Assembly: GCA_004802725.1 (NCBI GenBank)
Contig: SGPM01000064.1
Coordinates: forward strand, 1 to 64,000
Reading direction: 5' to 3'
Source of the DNA: Antrodiella citrinella
Taxonomy: Eukaryota; Basidiomycota; Agaricomycetes; Polyporales; Steccherinaceae
Length of the DNA stretch: 64,000 nt
The notes below the pieces were generated by a model that saw nothing but the letters and a program-made list of their open reading frames with translations, ran no database searches and was not told where the DNA came from. The position numbers and the translations under genes are program-made. Position 1 is the first letter of the stretch. Each line of letters opens with the position of its first letter. Below are positions 24,135 through 35,457 of this stretch, in pieces.

Positions 24135-24964
24135 AGGAGTTCAGCCTGACTGGGGCAAGTAAAACAGTGCTATTCTTATGTGATTCTTTCAGTCGACTTC
24201 TTGCTCAGTGTTCTCGTTTCTTACAGCTAGTCATGTCCCCTTGTATGTGCCCAGTCCAGCACACACTCAGTCTTGCTCTGCGTGCTTTGTCGCTACATAT
24301 TGAGCCCATTATGTCCTTCTCTTATCGTGCGCTGCTCTAATAAGATCCATCTTCTAGCGTCCAGATGCTGGGATATGCTACCATTGCATATTGTATTGTC
24401 CGGATCGCCTTTAGATGCTTCGAGTGTCCCTTTGAGTGACTGGTCGGTATGATGCTCCCATCGCCAGCTTTCTCAAACCCTCGATGTCTGATGTCAATCT
24501 TCTGTCTTGACGCCTGAATCGACCTTTAAATGAGTGATCACGCGAGCCAAAGTGCAGGACTGAGGATTTACTGGACGTTGTTCTGTTATAGGAAGGAATG
24601 TGAGTGTTAGAAGGCGTGAGCATGCACTAGTAGCTGAAGTAAACACAAACAGGAATCCTCTTGTACTTGCATAGTAGGTCGCGAACAACATGTCATGTAC
24701 TGTGTGGTACTTCAATCCACGTCCGAACACTGTAACGCTAAGAAAATTATACGTCTACCGAAGTGAGCACGCATTGGACAGCGTCCACATTTCTGTTGAC
24801 GAGGCAGGATAATACAAATGGCTTCGAGGGAAATACTAAGGTATATCAGCCTTTACATTACCAACGATCATGCTAATACTACACTTTTACTTGGCCATAG
24901 CCCGTACCGACAATATAGTCGTGCTCCTTTCCAAATTATCACAGTAACCTTTGAAACCCGATGC
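24135..24964. other. Intergenic space between converging genes
   Basis: About 830 bases between the ends of SRRM1 and the F-box-like gene. No supported exon. Confidence 0.5.
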
Positions 24965-26158
24965 TTAAGGATATTCCATATCTGAGTCGCCAAGCTGCAA
25001 AAGAGGAACGGCTCTCCAGGCTTCCTCGTTCACGTAATCAACCTGAATCGCACCGTCTTCTATTGAAAAGCCGAGGTCCTCCTCGTTTCCGAAAGGTTCC
25101 GAGACCTCTTCAGCACGGAGGATCGTCTCTACGTTGACGCTTCTTCTTCCACAAATCTCTATCCCTTGCAATTCCTCTCGAATGGAAGGGTCCAAATCGG
25201 CATATGTGTCCACCACGATGGTCATGGTTTCCAGCGCGCGAAAGGTATCTTCTGTCCCAAAGGCTGTCTTCAGGTTGGCGGCGAGGAAATTAAAAGAGTC
25301 TTGATCATGTGCAGGATGCTCTGTACGAAGCTTGAGGTCGCGAAGAGTGCGAGATGACTCTCTGATGAGGTCGAGGTAGGCATCCTGGGCCGTGCTGAAG
25401 AGGCCCCTGCACGGCACTACGAGATCGACCGTCTCGAGATGTTGGGAGGGGTTCTGCTCAAGGAGCCAAGCTGCAATGATGTTACTGGCCTCGCTGATCG
25501 TGGTGTCGACCTTCAGTGTCGTCAGCTTCAAACCGTCCATGGGTTTCGACTTCCTGCGGTGCGCTTGTCCGACTTGGTGGGGCTCCTCCCAATCGCAATT
25601 GTACCAGGTCAGATCGTGTAGTTGGTGGAAAGGTAGGAGGAGTGTAGTGAATGCCGAGAACGAGGTGAACATTGTGCTGCGCAAGGTGAGCTTTGTGACT
25701 GTGGGAGTCTGAGCAATGAAACATCTGACAAAGTTCTCCTTCACACTGCGTCCGTAGCAGATATCCAGCTCCTGTACCCCCACCATGCTACTGATAGCCT
25801 TGCTGATCATCCTCATACCGTGGCATGTCTCCGCATGTACGGTGAGTCGCCTCACGTATCGTCCGTAGTCACTGAAGAACTGCAATCGTTCAGCGCTCGT
25901 CTTGTCGGTAAATTCGGCTTTCTCGACGAGGAAGGGGATACTACAGCCTCTCCACATTCTGGATACCAAGGCGTAGTTGGGCAGGGAATTCGCTTCTGTC
26001 CACCCCGCAACTTCTGTTACAAGCTCGGGAGGGAAAACCCCCACTGCTCCTGTCGTACCGAATAGCAAGTCTGGACGTCGGATGACGAGTGCGGAGGTCT
26101 CAGCGTGTGCAGAGTGAGGGCTGTTGTTGTCGGACATAAGGATCATAGTTGCTGACAT
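24965..26158 (-). CDS. F-box-like/LRR protein
   Basis: A single-exon gene of 397 codons, ATG at 26156-26158. The N-terminus holds an F-box-like motif: VFPPELVTEVAGWTEA, then NYALVSRMWRGCSIPFLVEK. The rest has leucine-spaced segments resembling degenerate LRRs, for example GVQELDICYG and TVTKLTLRSTMFTSFSAF. Such proteins are usually adaptors that link substrates to SCF ubiquitin ligases through Skp1. Substrate unknown. The tail is acidic and ends GDSDMEYP. It resembles other fungal F-box proteins only loosely, so the class is surer than the role. Confidence 0.75.
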   Translation of the reverse strand: MSATMILMSDNNSPHSAHAETSALVIRRPDLLFGTTGAVGVFPPELVTEVAGWTEANSLPNYALVSRMWRGCSIPFLVEKAEFTDKTSAERLQFFSDYGRYVRRLTVHAETCHGMRMISKAISSMVGVQELDICYGRSVKENFVRCFIAQTPTVTKLTLRSTMFTSFSAFTTLLLPFHQLHDLTWYNCDWEEPHQVGQAHRRKSKPMDGLKLTTLKVDTTISEASNIIAAWLLEQNPSQHLETVDLVVPCRGLFSTAQDAYLDLIRESSRTLRDLKLRTEHPAHDQDSFNFLAANLKTAFGTEDTFRALETMTIVVDTYADLDPSIREELQGIEICGRRSVNVETILRAEEVSEPFGNEEDLGFSIEDGAIQVDYVNEEAWRAVPLLQLGDSDMEYP

Positions 26159-28295
26159 GTCGAGGCAGGTTGACGAGTTGGAAGGAAGGAACGGTGGAGG
26201 GATGGATATCGGAGGTGAGAGGGAAACGAACGACGGGCTGCAATTTTATGGATACTTCATGTAAGGATCTCGCTCCAGAATCCAATTGTCGTAATGTAGA
26301 CTTACCAGCTTTGCAGACGACGCGTTGTGTATTGGACGTGGTGGCCACAGCGGCGTTGGTTGTGAAGATGTTGAATCCCAGCTAGTGACGTTCAAGGAGG
26401 GTAGGTTAGTGTTTTAACATCGTTCCCAAGCTTACGGATGCATACCTGACGGATTATCAGACAAATGCAGCAAGCCTCGCGCTTTTGTGGGTGCGAAAGA
26501 CAAAGGTGTATGGTCAAAGAGATGCAAGTGGCACAAGCGCCAGTTTTGTGACCGGTTTGCAAATTCCCACGTGTACAGGTGTAACTGTCTGGTTCGCAGT
26601 AAGTCACACATGCTTTGACCAGAACGCTCAGTCCGTGCGCATAATTGAGACGATATGTTACTAGGAGCCGAAGGAATACACAATTGACCGATACCTCGTC
26701 TCAAAATTTGCTGCGACTTCTGCGCTGTGGCCCGGTGTTACTAGCCACCTAATCAAGCAATTCGTACAACTACAGTCCATCCGAACACCGTCCACTGGAG
26801 TCTTACCCGCGACCGATGACCATTGCCTTCCGCATACGAGCCCAGAAAAGCCAGGGTCCCTAAATGGTACGTCTCTCTACCACCGGTGGGACCACCTGTC
26901 CAATTGGACTGGCAGAGTTTTCCTCGTCCACTCTGACAACAGCTATCCTCGGACACTAACAATAAACTCTACAGAGCAGTCTATGACCGTCGCGATGGTC
27001 CAAACGTCCAGCGGCATGGCAACTTTAAACAACAAGGATGGTACGTGTCTCGGAATAATATCAGATATACAGTGTGCTTAAGCATCCCTTGTTCCGTAGC
27101 AGCCTTGCTCTTCCACTCTTCAATATGACGAGCTCAGTAGGCACCTCAAGCTAGGGTGGAAGTGAGTAGTGACTCGGAGATAATTGCTTCAGCCCCGCTG
27201 AGACTGACCAAATATACTTAGAGCTTGAACTTGCGGTCCGAAATACGGAATGTCCGTCTGCGCATCCCTGGTGGGTACCAAATCATATGCACGCCTGATC
27301 CAGAGGATCGCATACGTGGATGGTGGACGATGAGTAGAGGGTTGTATCGCGGACAGTGGACGAACTGACACAAGCGCGGCCCGGAGGTGGCCCGCCCTGT
27401 TAGGCAGGCGCTCATGACCCATCCAACATGACATTGCCCTCTATTACCAGACTCCAGTGGGCAGCCTTCCGAATCCGAGCTTCAATGACCTTCCTGAAGA
27501 ATAAGATAGCTGTTTACATATCTTGGGTATAGGCGACACGTTCATCGAAGTTAAGCATCTGCCTATCAGCATGCCCCCGTCACGCTTTGATAGCCTGTTC
27601 CAGACAACAGTCCGAACCACCTGCGCACGTCGAATCCATGGATCACACATCCTTGAACAATAGTTTACCAAAGATGTCTGCCCTACTGCTCATACTCTCT
27701 ACCATCGTTCACGACACTCATAACAACCGCGCAGACGTTCTTCATGTGCCACTGGCAGCCGATGATCCTGGTACTGGGACCACCAGTGAGTGAATCATGA
27801 ATCGTGGCGCGCTTGGACCGTGCTCTCAAACTCTGAGCTGTTCACCCAGTCCACAATCTCTCAATACTTCAACCGATCCTATCACTCAGATGACCGCTAA
27901 CAATCTATGCTGATCTTTCACAGGACCTCGTTCCAGCTCGATCTATACCTCGGTCCTCGGCATGGGGTCCTCGGCATGACCATTCTAGCATGCGTGCATG
28001 TTGTCTTCCTCTCAATTGCCATACTGCTCCTTCGACATGTTGCCTATCTGTCAAGCTAACAGGCGACACGCCTTCTATTACACCATCGATTCAACGAAGA
28101 GAGGTCAGACCGCTTCATCGTTAGGTATTATTGCGCATGTGGTATTTTGAGGATCCGACGTCCAAGGCGTTGCATGTCGTCTACAGGCAAGAGCGAAAGG
28201 CATAAAATTTTCTCTACTTGGGCTGCGGTCTTCAACAGCAGCCATCTGTTCTACCTACACATACTCATTTACTGCATCTTTCAGAAACGTTTGCG
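26159..28295. other. Region without a resolved gene
   Basis: About 2.1 kb. Several GT-AG-like pairs are present on the plus strand near 26.87-27.05 kb, and an ATG at 27674 opens a short hydrophobic, signal-like segment (MSALLLILSTIV) that ends at a donor near 27790. I could not join these into a protein. It may contain small secreted-protein exons or decayed genes. Confidence 0.35.
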
Positions 28296-29137
28296 ATGCG
28301 CTTCAACGCAGCCTTGCTCGGTGCTCTTGCGAGTGCTGCAAGGCTTGCTCATGGAAGTGCCCTGCTTCAACGTGCGTAGACATTGGCCCAACGATATTTT
28401 TATTTTATCTACATCTGCAATGAGCCCGGACCTCAGTGCTCGTTGTCCCAATGCGGAGGCACACATAGACCATCCATGAATCCGATATCAAGATGACCCA
28501 GTACATATGTGGAAACGGGACGGCTGTCCCCGACTTACAGGCCCTTGCCCCGGACGCGATGCCTGGCAATGGCAGGGTCGACCCTGTTTCTCGTCGTCAG
28601 TTCCAGAATTTCCAGGTGGTGCGACAATTAAGCAGTGCGTGTGCAATTGTGCTATGTAAATCGGGCTGTATACACTTTGACACTACTGGTTCCACGGACT
28701 GACGATCCGCTGCTCCTTAAGTGGAGCGATCCCTTTTTGCAGTGGGGGCGGTCTTGCGCCCGACCAGCAGGATTGCAATTTCATATCGAGTCAATTCTCT
28801 ACCAAGCGTAAGTACGTCTATCTACAAGCCTTACATGCCGTTGACCACATTAATATTGCAGCGGGTTCATTCCATATTCCCGTGAACACGGCCACGACCT
28901 TCATTTACAAAACATGCGTAATCGCCTCAGGTTTCATCAATGAAAGTACGGGTGAGCTGACTTACTGCTACGAGAACATGGTGCGTCATCACGTCATTGT
29001 GTATTGGACAAGGAGCTGAATTGGTTGTCTGTCTGAAGGCTGGCTTGACTGGTGAGACATGGATGAATTGCATCGAGCTCGACGACGGAACATCTGGAGG
29101 CTGCTTCAGCGACGATGGTCGTTTCGCTTTCCAGTGA
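28296..29137 (+). CDS. Probable small secreted protein of unknown family
   Basis: The ATG at 28296 begins a signal peptide (MRFNAALLGALASAARLAHG). The 3' half is well supported: exon 28743-28807 (GGGLAPDQQDCNFISSQF) joins in frame to 28862-28980 (GSFHIPVNTATTFIYKTC, ending in CYENM), then to 29039-29137 (AGLTGETWMNCIELDDGTSG, GGCFSDDGRFAFQ), with TGA at 29135-29137. A middle exon around 28494-28650 encodes CGNGTAVPDLQALAPDAMPG and SRRQFQNFQ. The junctions around this middle exon are not resolved; the likely 5' donor phase does not match it simply, so an indel or an extra exon is possible. Cysteines are frequent, as in extracellular proteins. I do not recognise the family. Confidence 0.55.
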
Positions 29138-29529
29138 GCAGTATAAATCATCAGCCGTTGTAGCACGTGCTGACTGATAGGTCCTCCAGTCTATTACACT
29201 CCTAGACTGCGACGTCAATATAATTCTATCAGGAGAGGAAGAGAACAAATCCGGATGGTACTTGCAATTTCTTGGGCTCACTTTTAATGGTCAGCGTAGT
29301 ATGAAGTCTTCATTTTGTATGTCACGACTGCCAGAAGACATTTCGTCATCACGCCATGCTCTCATTTCACAATTCGTATCAGTGGTATAGTACAAGAAGG
29401 TATTGACACAACAGTTGAGAAGGTCCCGGCAGATCCGAGAAAACAGCTGACTTATCAAAACATCGCGGCCATAACACGCGGGCAGGCTCCCCACACCCCC
29501 ACCCCAGCACACCTAGGATCAAACGATGA
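29138..29529. other. Intergenic space between converging genes
   Basis: About 390 bases with no supported exon. Confidence 0.5.
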
Positions 29530-30846
29530 TCAATCAACATCCTCGAGCTTCTTTTCCTCCCAGGGTACCTTCATCGTCCCGATAACAAGCTCTCCAAATT
29601 CTGCGCTGATCTCCGAAGGATCGTCTGCTGGATTGATCACTTCCTTGACCTCGCCAGATTCGGATTGAGACGTCCTGCCTCCTTCTGCGGCTGTGGACTC
29701 CCGCTTCAGCTTCGCCGCCAGCTTGCGCTCTTGTGAGGGCATGGCGACGAGCACGGTGACTTGGAGCCCTTCGACGGGTTTCAAATCCTCGGCAATGATC
29801 TCGTTCCGCGGCTTGCGCCCTCGCGCGACCCCAATTTCGTTCAGCATCGCAATGACGTATACGTTGTTCCTCAGTGAATCGCGTATACCTCGGAGAAAAC
29901 CGGCGTGGGGTTGAGGCGAGGGTGTAGCGGCAGGCGTGACGGGGCGCGGGGCAGGAGGGGATGGTCGAGGAGAGATGGGTGGGACGGCGGCGGGACTCAG
30001 TCGAGGAGAGGTAGGAGAACGAGGATAGTCTGGTGGCGCATGCAAGGTCATGACGGTGCCAAACCGTGAGGGAAGGTAGGTAAGCCCTGTGACTGGACGC
30101 ACTGCGCCGTATGGCAAGGGGGACGTGGCCAGCGACTGTGGTCTTGAGGGCGTTGCCAAATGCTCGGAATGAGCGACGGTATTCATCTCGTCATCGTCCT
30201 CAGCTGACTTTTCCCGCACATAAGTCGCCGATAATGGCTGTGAGAGGGAAGTATTTGTTAGCGTATGTTTTGTCAGATATAGGCACAATCAAGGGGCCTG
30301 CACTGTGCGGCAGTAATGATAAAAGAGCGACCGATTCCAAGAGATACCGATCTGAGCAACCGGAGAACGCCACAATGGTGTTACGGACGAGGATGTAATT
30401 GAAACCTCCCATCCCGTCACTAGATCGGGGAAATACCCTAACGTCACAGCTAGCTTGTGGACGCTTTGGACCTTCGCGATACGATGCTGACTTGGCCACG
30501 TTCAACAGACACTCACCTGGAGCATATCCCACCGCTCACAAGCATTCCACTCCTTCATCTCCGGCCATGCATCCCAAATCGCAGGCTTGGCCGCTCGGCG
30601 CTTGTGAGCGACCGTAATGGAGTCATTCAAGCCTAGATTGCGCCTAAGGACGACCGCAGCCCGCCTCGTGCCTAGCCCGCAGCCTAGAAAGAACAGGAAC
30701 AGTGCTATGAACGCGATGAGAAAGCTGAACGGGATCGAGGATCCTGGCGTCAGCGCACTGCTGTTTGACGGTGGAGGAAAGTTGGTCGCGGTGCTGGTGG
30801 GCTGGCTCCCCGACGAACTAGGAGCGGCGAAGGATTGAAGGGCCAT
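29530..30846 (-). CDS. Single-pass membrane protein of unknown function (copy A)
   Basis: The ATG at 30844-30846 is followed by a Ser/Thr/Pro-rich, probably extracellular segment, one strong transmembrane helix (SFLIAFIALFLFFLGCGLG) and a basic juxtamembrane stretch. One large intron (about 30.52-30.22 kb) joins WDMLQ to PLSATYVREKS. The cytosolic part has a long Pro-rich linker, then conserved-looking blocks: LKPVEGLQVTVLVAMPSQE and GELVIGTMKVPWEEKK, ending LEDVD with TGA at 29530-29532. A second protein in this window (59.5-60.2 kb) has the same order of parts and matching blocks. No known domain. About 360 residues. Confidence 0.72.
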
Positions 30847-31390
30847 TTTGGCGGTTCATGGGAGAGAAGAAATGGAGGTCGTACGTCGGGTGCCGCCTTA
30901 AGCTTTGAGAGCGACTGAAAGCGGAATGTGCGAGTGGTTACCGCAAGGTTACCGGATGTCTTTTGTCACAGCAGGCGTCCGAGGACTCCCACTGTAGCTG
31001 CGGACTCAGAATACCTTCCCACTATGACCGGGGGCTGTTCAAGCTGTTGAAGCCGTGTTCATCAAGTCAGCGCACCGAAGAATAGCACACGATCACACGA
31101 CCCTCACCTCTTGACGCTCAAAGGGATTGGATATTTTCGGTGAAGTACGTTCGTCGCAGAGAATCGTCTACAGACAACAACCATATGTTTCGACATTGTA
31201 TACACACATAGATATTCTACATCGGACAAAAACATGAGATATCTCAAGGTGGAGATTCCGTGTCCAAGTCATTGTGCGCGAAAACTACAGCGAGAGCGGC
31301 AAAACTGAGGACGGTGGCAAGAAAGAGATGGAGTTCAACAGCATCTTGACAGTGCAACAAGATGATTGAGCCAATACGAGGATGTCAACA
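30847..31390. other. Intergenic spacer
   Basis: About 540 bases between two minus-strand genes, with no supported exon. It should hold the promoter of the single-TM protein and the 3' UTR of HEM14. Confidence 0.5.
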
Positions 31391-32994
31391 TCACCAACTG
31401 CTACCCACATGCCGACCCTGCTCGATACAATCAGGAACACTGACTCCACCTACACCAGCTCCAATGACCTCCAACCGACCCTGCCACACTTTGCTCTCCT
31501 GCAGCTCCTTCTTCAAATCTACGATCCGCTGCAGATGTCCAACAGTGGGAGTAGGTATACAATCCGTCAAGTGCCGAGCCCGCACCAGGACAGGATCAGG
31601 AAGAGGCTGGGGTGGGGCAAGGTGTCTTGTAAGAATCCGGAGCAGCTTGTCTGGGCGGACGGACTCCGCAGTGTGGGAGAACGGATGCGGACCACCTAGC
31701 ATCATCGTAACTTTCGTGTACCTCGGACTGTCCACAGAAGGATATCGATCCTGGTCTGGAAGCGCGCATGAGTCGAAGACGACGCCTAGAACACCTGCGT
31801 GGTCTTCAAGTTCTTCGTCTGTGCCGTGTTCTCGGGGCCGTGGGACGAGGTAGCCGAAGCCTGGAGGATGGATGGGGAAAGATGTAGGGGGAAACACGAT
31901 GTTGACGACAGTAACGGACGATGAGGGGTTCTGCGATAAGGATTGGATACTAGATGTCGGTGCCGAGGGTATCAGTTTGTTCAGGACTGATGGGGACAAG
32001 CACGACACTACATGGGAGCTGGGGACACAACGTCCAGACGACGTGACAACCTGAGTTCGAAGCTCAGTTACTGTCTTCGCAGAAGACTGCGCGGCTTACA
32101 TTAAAGTTCGAGCTTGCAGTGTGCTTTACCAAAGAGGTTACCGTAGATGATCTGAGTATTTCTACGTTTTGTCGGCCCTCGAGATACTTTGTCAAGGCGC
32201 GGGTAATCGTCTGCATTCCATCGGAGAAGGAATACGCGCTGACGTTTGTCATTTTGGATGGTAAATCGTCCAATTCGTAAACATCTTCCTTTCTTGACCC
32301 TGACGAGCGAAACGCTCTGCGAATAAATCCTCGTACCACACTACCACCCGCCGCGGCATCCCATAAAGAAGGAAACGCAGCTCGAATGCTCAGATTGCGA
32401 GAGTCGGCCGCGTATATTCCATGGACGAGCGCACTTCCGAAGGTTTGGGCAAACTTCGCACCAAACTGCTCGGTCAAGAACGTGTCGACAGACTGGTCGA
32501 TGGTAGTGTTTGATCGGCGACCTGTGCGTAACGTTGCACCGAGAAGTGCGGGTACGAGGACGCGTGTCAGCGGAGATGAACTCATTGCTTGCAATGAGGA
32601 TGGCACTGCTGTGAGGCCCTTCGTCCCAGGGATGTGCAGGAAGCGGTGACGAGCAGCTGGAGAATCCTTCAACACCTTCACTAGAGAGGACTCAAGGTCC
32701 AAAAGATGTATCTGGGCTTTATAAGATCAACATAGGTTGCGTGAATGTTGAAGATCATTGCACACGTACCAGCTCTAATACTGGTTTCCCGTGTGGGCGA
32801 AGAGTCCTAGGACCTCCCTCTAATAGAATCTCGACGTCAGGCAACTTCACACGTTCGCTATGAACCCAGCCTCCCAAATTTTGTGACTTCTCTACCAAGG
32901 TAATCGGGACTGTAGGGAACCGTCTTGAGAGGTGAAAAGCGGAACTTAGACCGGAGAGGCCAGCCCCAAGAATCGCAATGCTGGATGGCGGCAT
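31391..32994 (-). CDS. HEM14: Protoporphyrinogen oxidase
   Basis: Oxidises protoporphyrinogen IX to protoporphyrin IX, the penultimate haem step, at the mitochondrial inner membrane. The ATG at 32992-32994 precedes the FAD dinucleotide motif SIAILGAGLSGLSSAFHLSR, then LVEKSQNLGGWVHSE and LLEGGPRTLRP. The first intron joins VLEL to IHLLDLESSLVK. The middle exon has HRFLHIPGTKGLTAVP, TFGSALVHGIYAADSRNLS and AYSFSDGMQT; the last intron joins SSNFN to VVTSSGRC. The C-terminal part includes GFGYLVPR, KVTMMLGGPH and the FAD-contacting end GAGVGGVSVPDCI, then TGA at 31391-31393. About 500 residues, normal for the family. Complete. Confidence 0.93.
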
Positions 32995-33309
32995 GATCAA
33001 GAACTGTGCGGATATATCTCGGATGAGAGTGTCGCCATAAGAATACTACGAAAGCAATATAATGTCAGGACAGAGAGTGGAAGCAGACAAGCTGGGACAC
33101 AAAGGGACACACTGGACACACGGATGGACGAATGAGCTGACAGCCGGGCGCTTTCGGACAAATCGAGATCTAAAAACCACTGGACGTGAAGTTGATGTGG
33201 ACAGCGGACGACATCCTGCACAAGTCGCTCAACACTGAACCTTGCACAGTCACGCTTATAATGGCTAGAAAGTCATGGTCCAAGTCCTTCACAATTCGTA
33301 TCGTTTCTC
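32995..33309. promoter_or_regulatory. Divergent promoter region, HEM14 and F-box gene
   Basis: 315 bases between two diverging starts. No coding exon seen. Confidence 0.45.
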
Positions 33310-35036
33310 ATGGCGTTGAGATGCAGAGCGTTCAGCAAGTCGTCGAACCCACCCTGCCTGTCGTTACCTCTGAGCTTTCCGCAAGAGCTCCACGACTGGA
33401 TCGTCGACAATGCTGTTGACGATTACTCCGCTGAAGGATTTCGTACGCTCCGGGCATGTGCTTTGACATGTCGTGCGTGGCGCTATCGTAGTCGCTTTCA
33501 TCTAGTGCGCAGAATTTACCTCGAAGAGGGAAACCTCGAGATGGTGGAGGATTTTGTCTCTTTCTTCGCAAAATGCCCTGCGCTACTCGTTCGTATAGAC
33601 CATCTCTGCGTCTATGGGAGAAAAGTACCCGCTATGGAGCTACTTGACACTCCGGGGTCTTCATCCGTCACGTCTACCCTGTTGCAAGTCGCTCCCAGGC
33701 TCAAGGGACTTATCTCTATCAAGTTCCTCCGAATTCATCTCTCCATCATGCATTCCGCATTCTTCGCCTCCCTATCATTATTCCACACCGTGAGGTATCT
33801 CAAGATAGAGGCCTCCACTTTCGAAGACACCTGTCTTTTCCTGCGGTTCATCCACGGCTTCCCCCAAATCACATCCCTCGATATCTCCGATGTCACCTGG
33901 ACGGCGAAATCATCCAAGCCACTGAGAAGACTATTCACCAAAAATCTAGCTCTACAGGAGCTTAGAATGCACCAAGTAGAGACCGAAATCGTCTGCGGTG
34001 TTTTGCGCTCTTTGGCTTTAAAGCCGCCTCCCCGCCTCACTTTGGATATATGGGATCTCCTTCCTGAGGATAACTCATGGCATCCTCGGAACAAGATCAT
34101 GGTCGAGTTGGTAGCATTCGTGCAGAAGTGGTCGATGGCACATGTGCTCAACATACGACTGACCGCTGGACATTGGAAGTTATCCTTGCAATCAAGCGGC
34201 GAGTACGATCATACAACGCCTGAAAGCGCGTCAGTACTGATGTTGGAGTTGAATTTTAGGCCACAATGATGATCATTTACACTTGATTGACCTCACTCCA
34301 AATGACGAGGCTGCCGAATCAGAGGTTGGACGCCTTCTCGATTTTTTGGCCAGGTTTGCCGCAGTGAAGCCCGGTCCTATAGACCTCACTGTGCATCCCA
34401 CAGGCCCGTTCTCTATGCGACGCTTGACGTGTCATAGTAGTGCGGAGGAGGGTCCTGAACCATGCTTCGAATTACTTCGTCGATATGGTTGCCTGCTTGA
34501 AGTTCGACGACGACTATCAGAATTCCTCTCGACCAGGAGGGTGTGGAACGCCTCTGATCCTCAGGAGAGTATGTTACTCGATGAACTTAGGCCGGGAACG
34601 GACACGAGCGACATCATTCGTGACCTTGATCGACAGCCCATACATTCTCTGGCCCTCATTCCATCCGAGCCAGTGCAGTGGATCGAGGGGGATCCAGGAT
34701 GCGGCGCGGAACATAGTTTCTGCCAGGGCGACCAGAGTATAAACGTCATTCATTATCTTCAATATCCAATTCGTACGTGCACCATACGTTAGAACTGGCC
34801 GGATTTCATTATTGACAAGTGGTACAGAAATTTCGATACATAACAGTACACCCTACTCGCCGTCGTACCTATGCGTTTCGTCAGACGGGTTTCTGTGGTC
34901 AATCACCAGCACACCGTTTAGTATACTGACCATAAATTTTCGGCATGTACTCACTAATACTGAGGCAGAATCATCCAGGCACTCACGTTTTGCCAGTATT
35001 CGGGACATGCTCCAGAGAAATAGCCAAAATGAGTAA
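33310..35036 (+). CDS. F-box protein, tandem copy 1 (intact)
   Basis: A presumed SCF substrate adaptor. The ATG at 33310 leads into an F-box, SFPQELHDWIVDNAVDD and ALTCRAWRYRSRFHLVRR, then a long leucine-rich body (APRLKGLISIKFLRIHLS, HGFPQITSLDISDVTW). Intron 1 is 34199-34259, with a GC donor (GCGAGT); splicing joins LSLQSSG to HNDDHLHLIDLTPND in frame. Intron 2 (34773-34827, 55 nt) joins HYLQYPI to QISIHNSTPYSP, and the frame then runs to TAA at 35034-35036, ending LQRNSQNE. About 530 residues. Without the GC donor the frame would break, and the downstream copy has GT at the matching place. Substrate unknown. Confidence 0.78.
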
Positions 35037-35457
35037 CTCGGGAGCCACGGCTTTCCTCTCCTGCTGTCATGAATGTCGAGACCTATGTATATCCTGTGAA
35101 TCATGATCATGACTTATCTGCTTTCGAGTGCCAAATCGCGCCCGGCGTCGTCTATATTTTCTCCCGTCTCACAATCAGCATTCCGTTCTCACTGTTCCGG
35201 CACAGCATCTGGAGTGTAACACATATCTCCGTATACGTGAGGTTTCATTACCGTTAGTGTCTTCGAAATCGGTGGCTAACGACGAACGTCAACTTGTTCA
35301 CAGATCCGACTGGAGTCAGAGCTTGACAGTTGTGCATGCATACTGACCGGAGATTTATGTGTGCCTTGCATTACAACTTGCTTAGCAGTACATTGGCTGT
35401 TACAACTTGATACTGGGACCATGATAGCTAAAATTCTCTTCCTGCAGAACATTTCAG
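35037..35457. other. Spacer between F-box copies
   Basis: About 420 bases. Most of it matches the 3' flank of the second copy (about 37.26-37.56 kb), so it belongs to the duplicated unit. No exon is supported. Confidence 0.6.
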
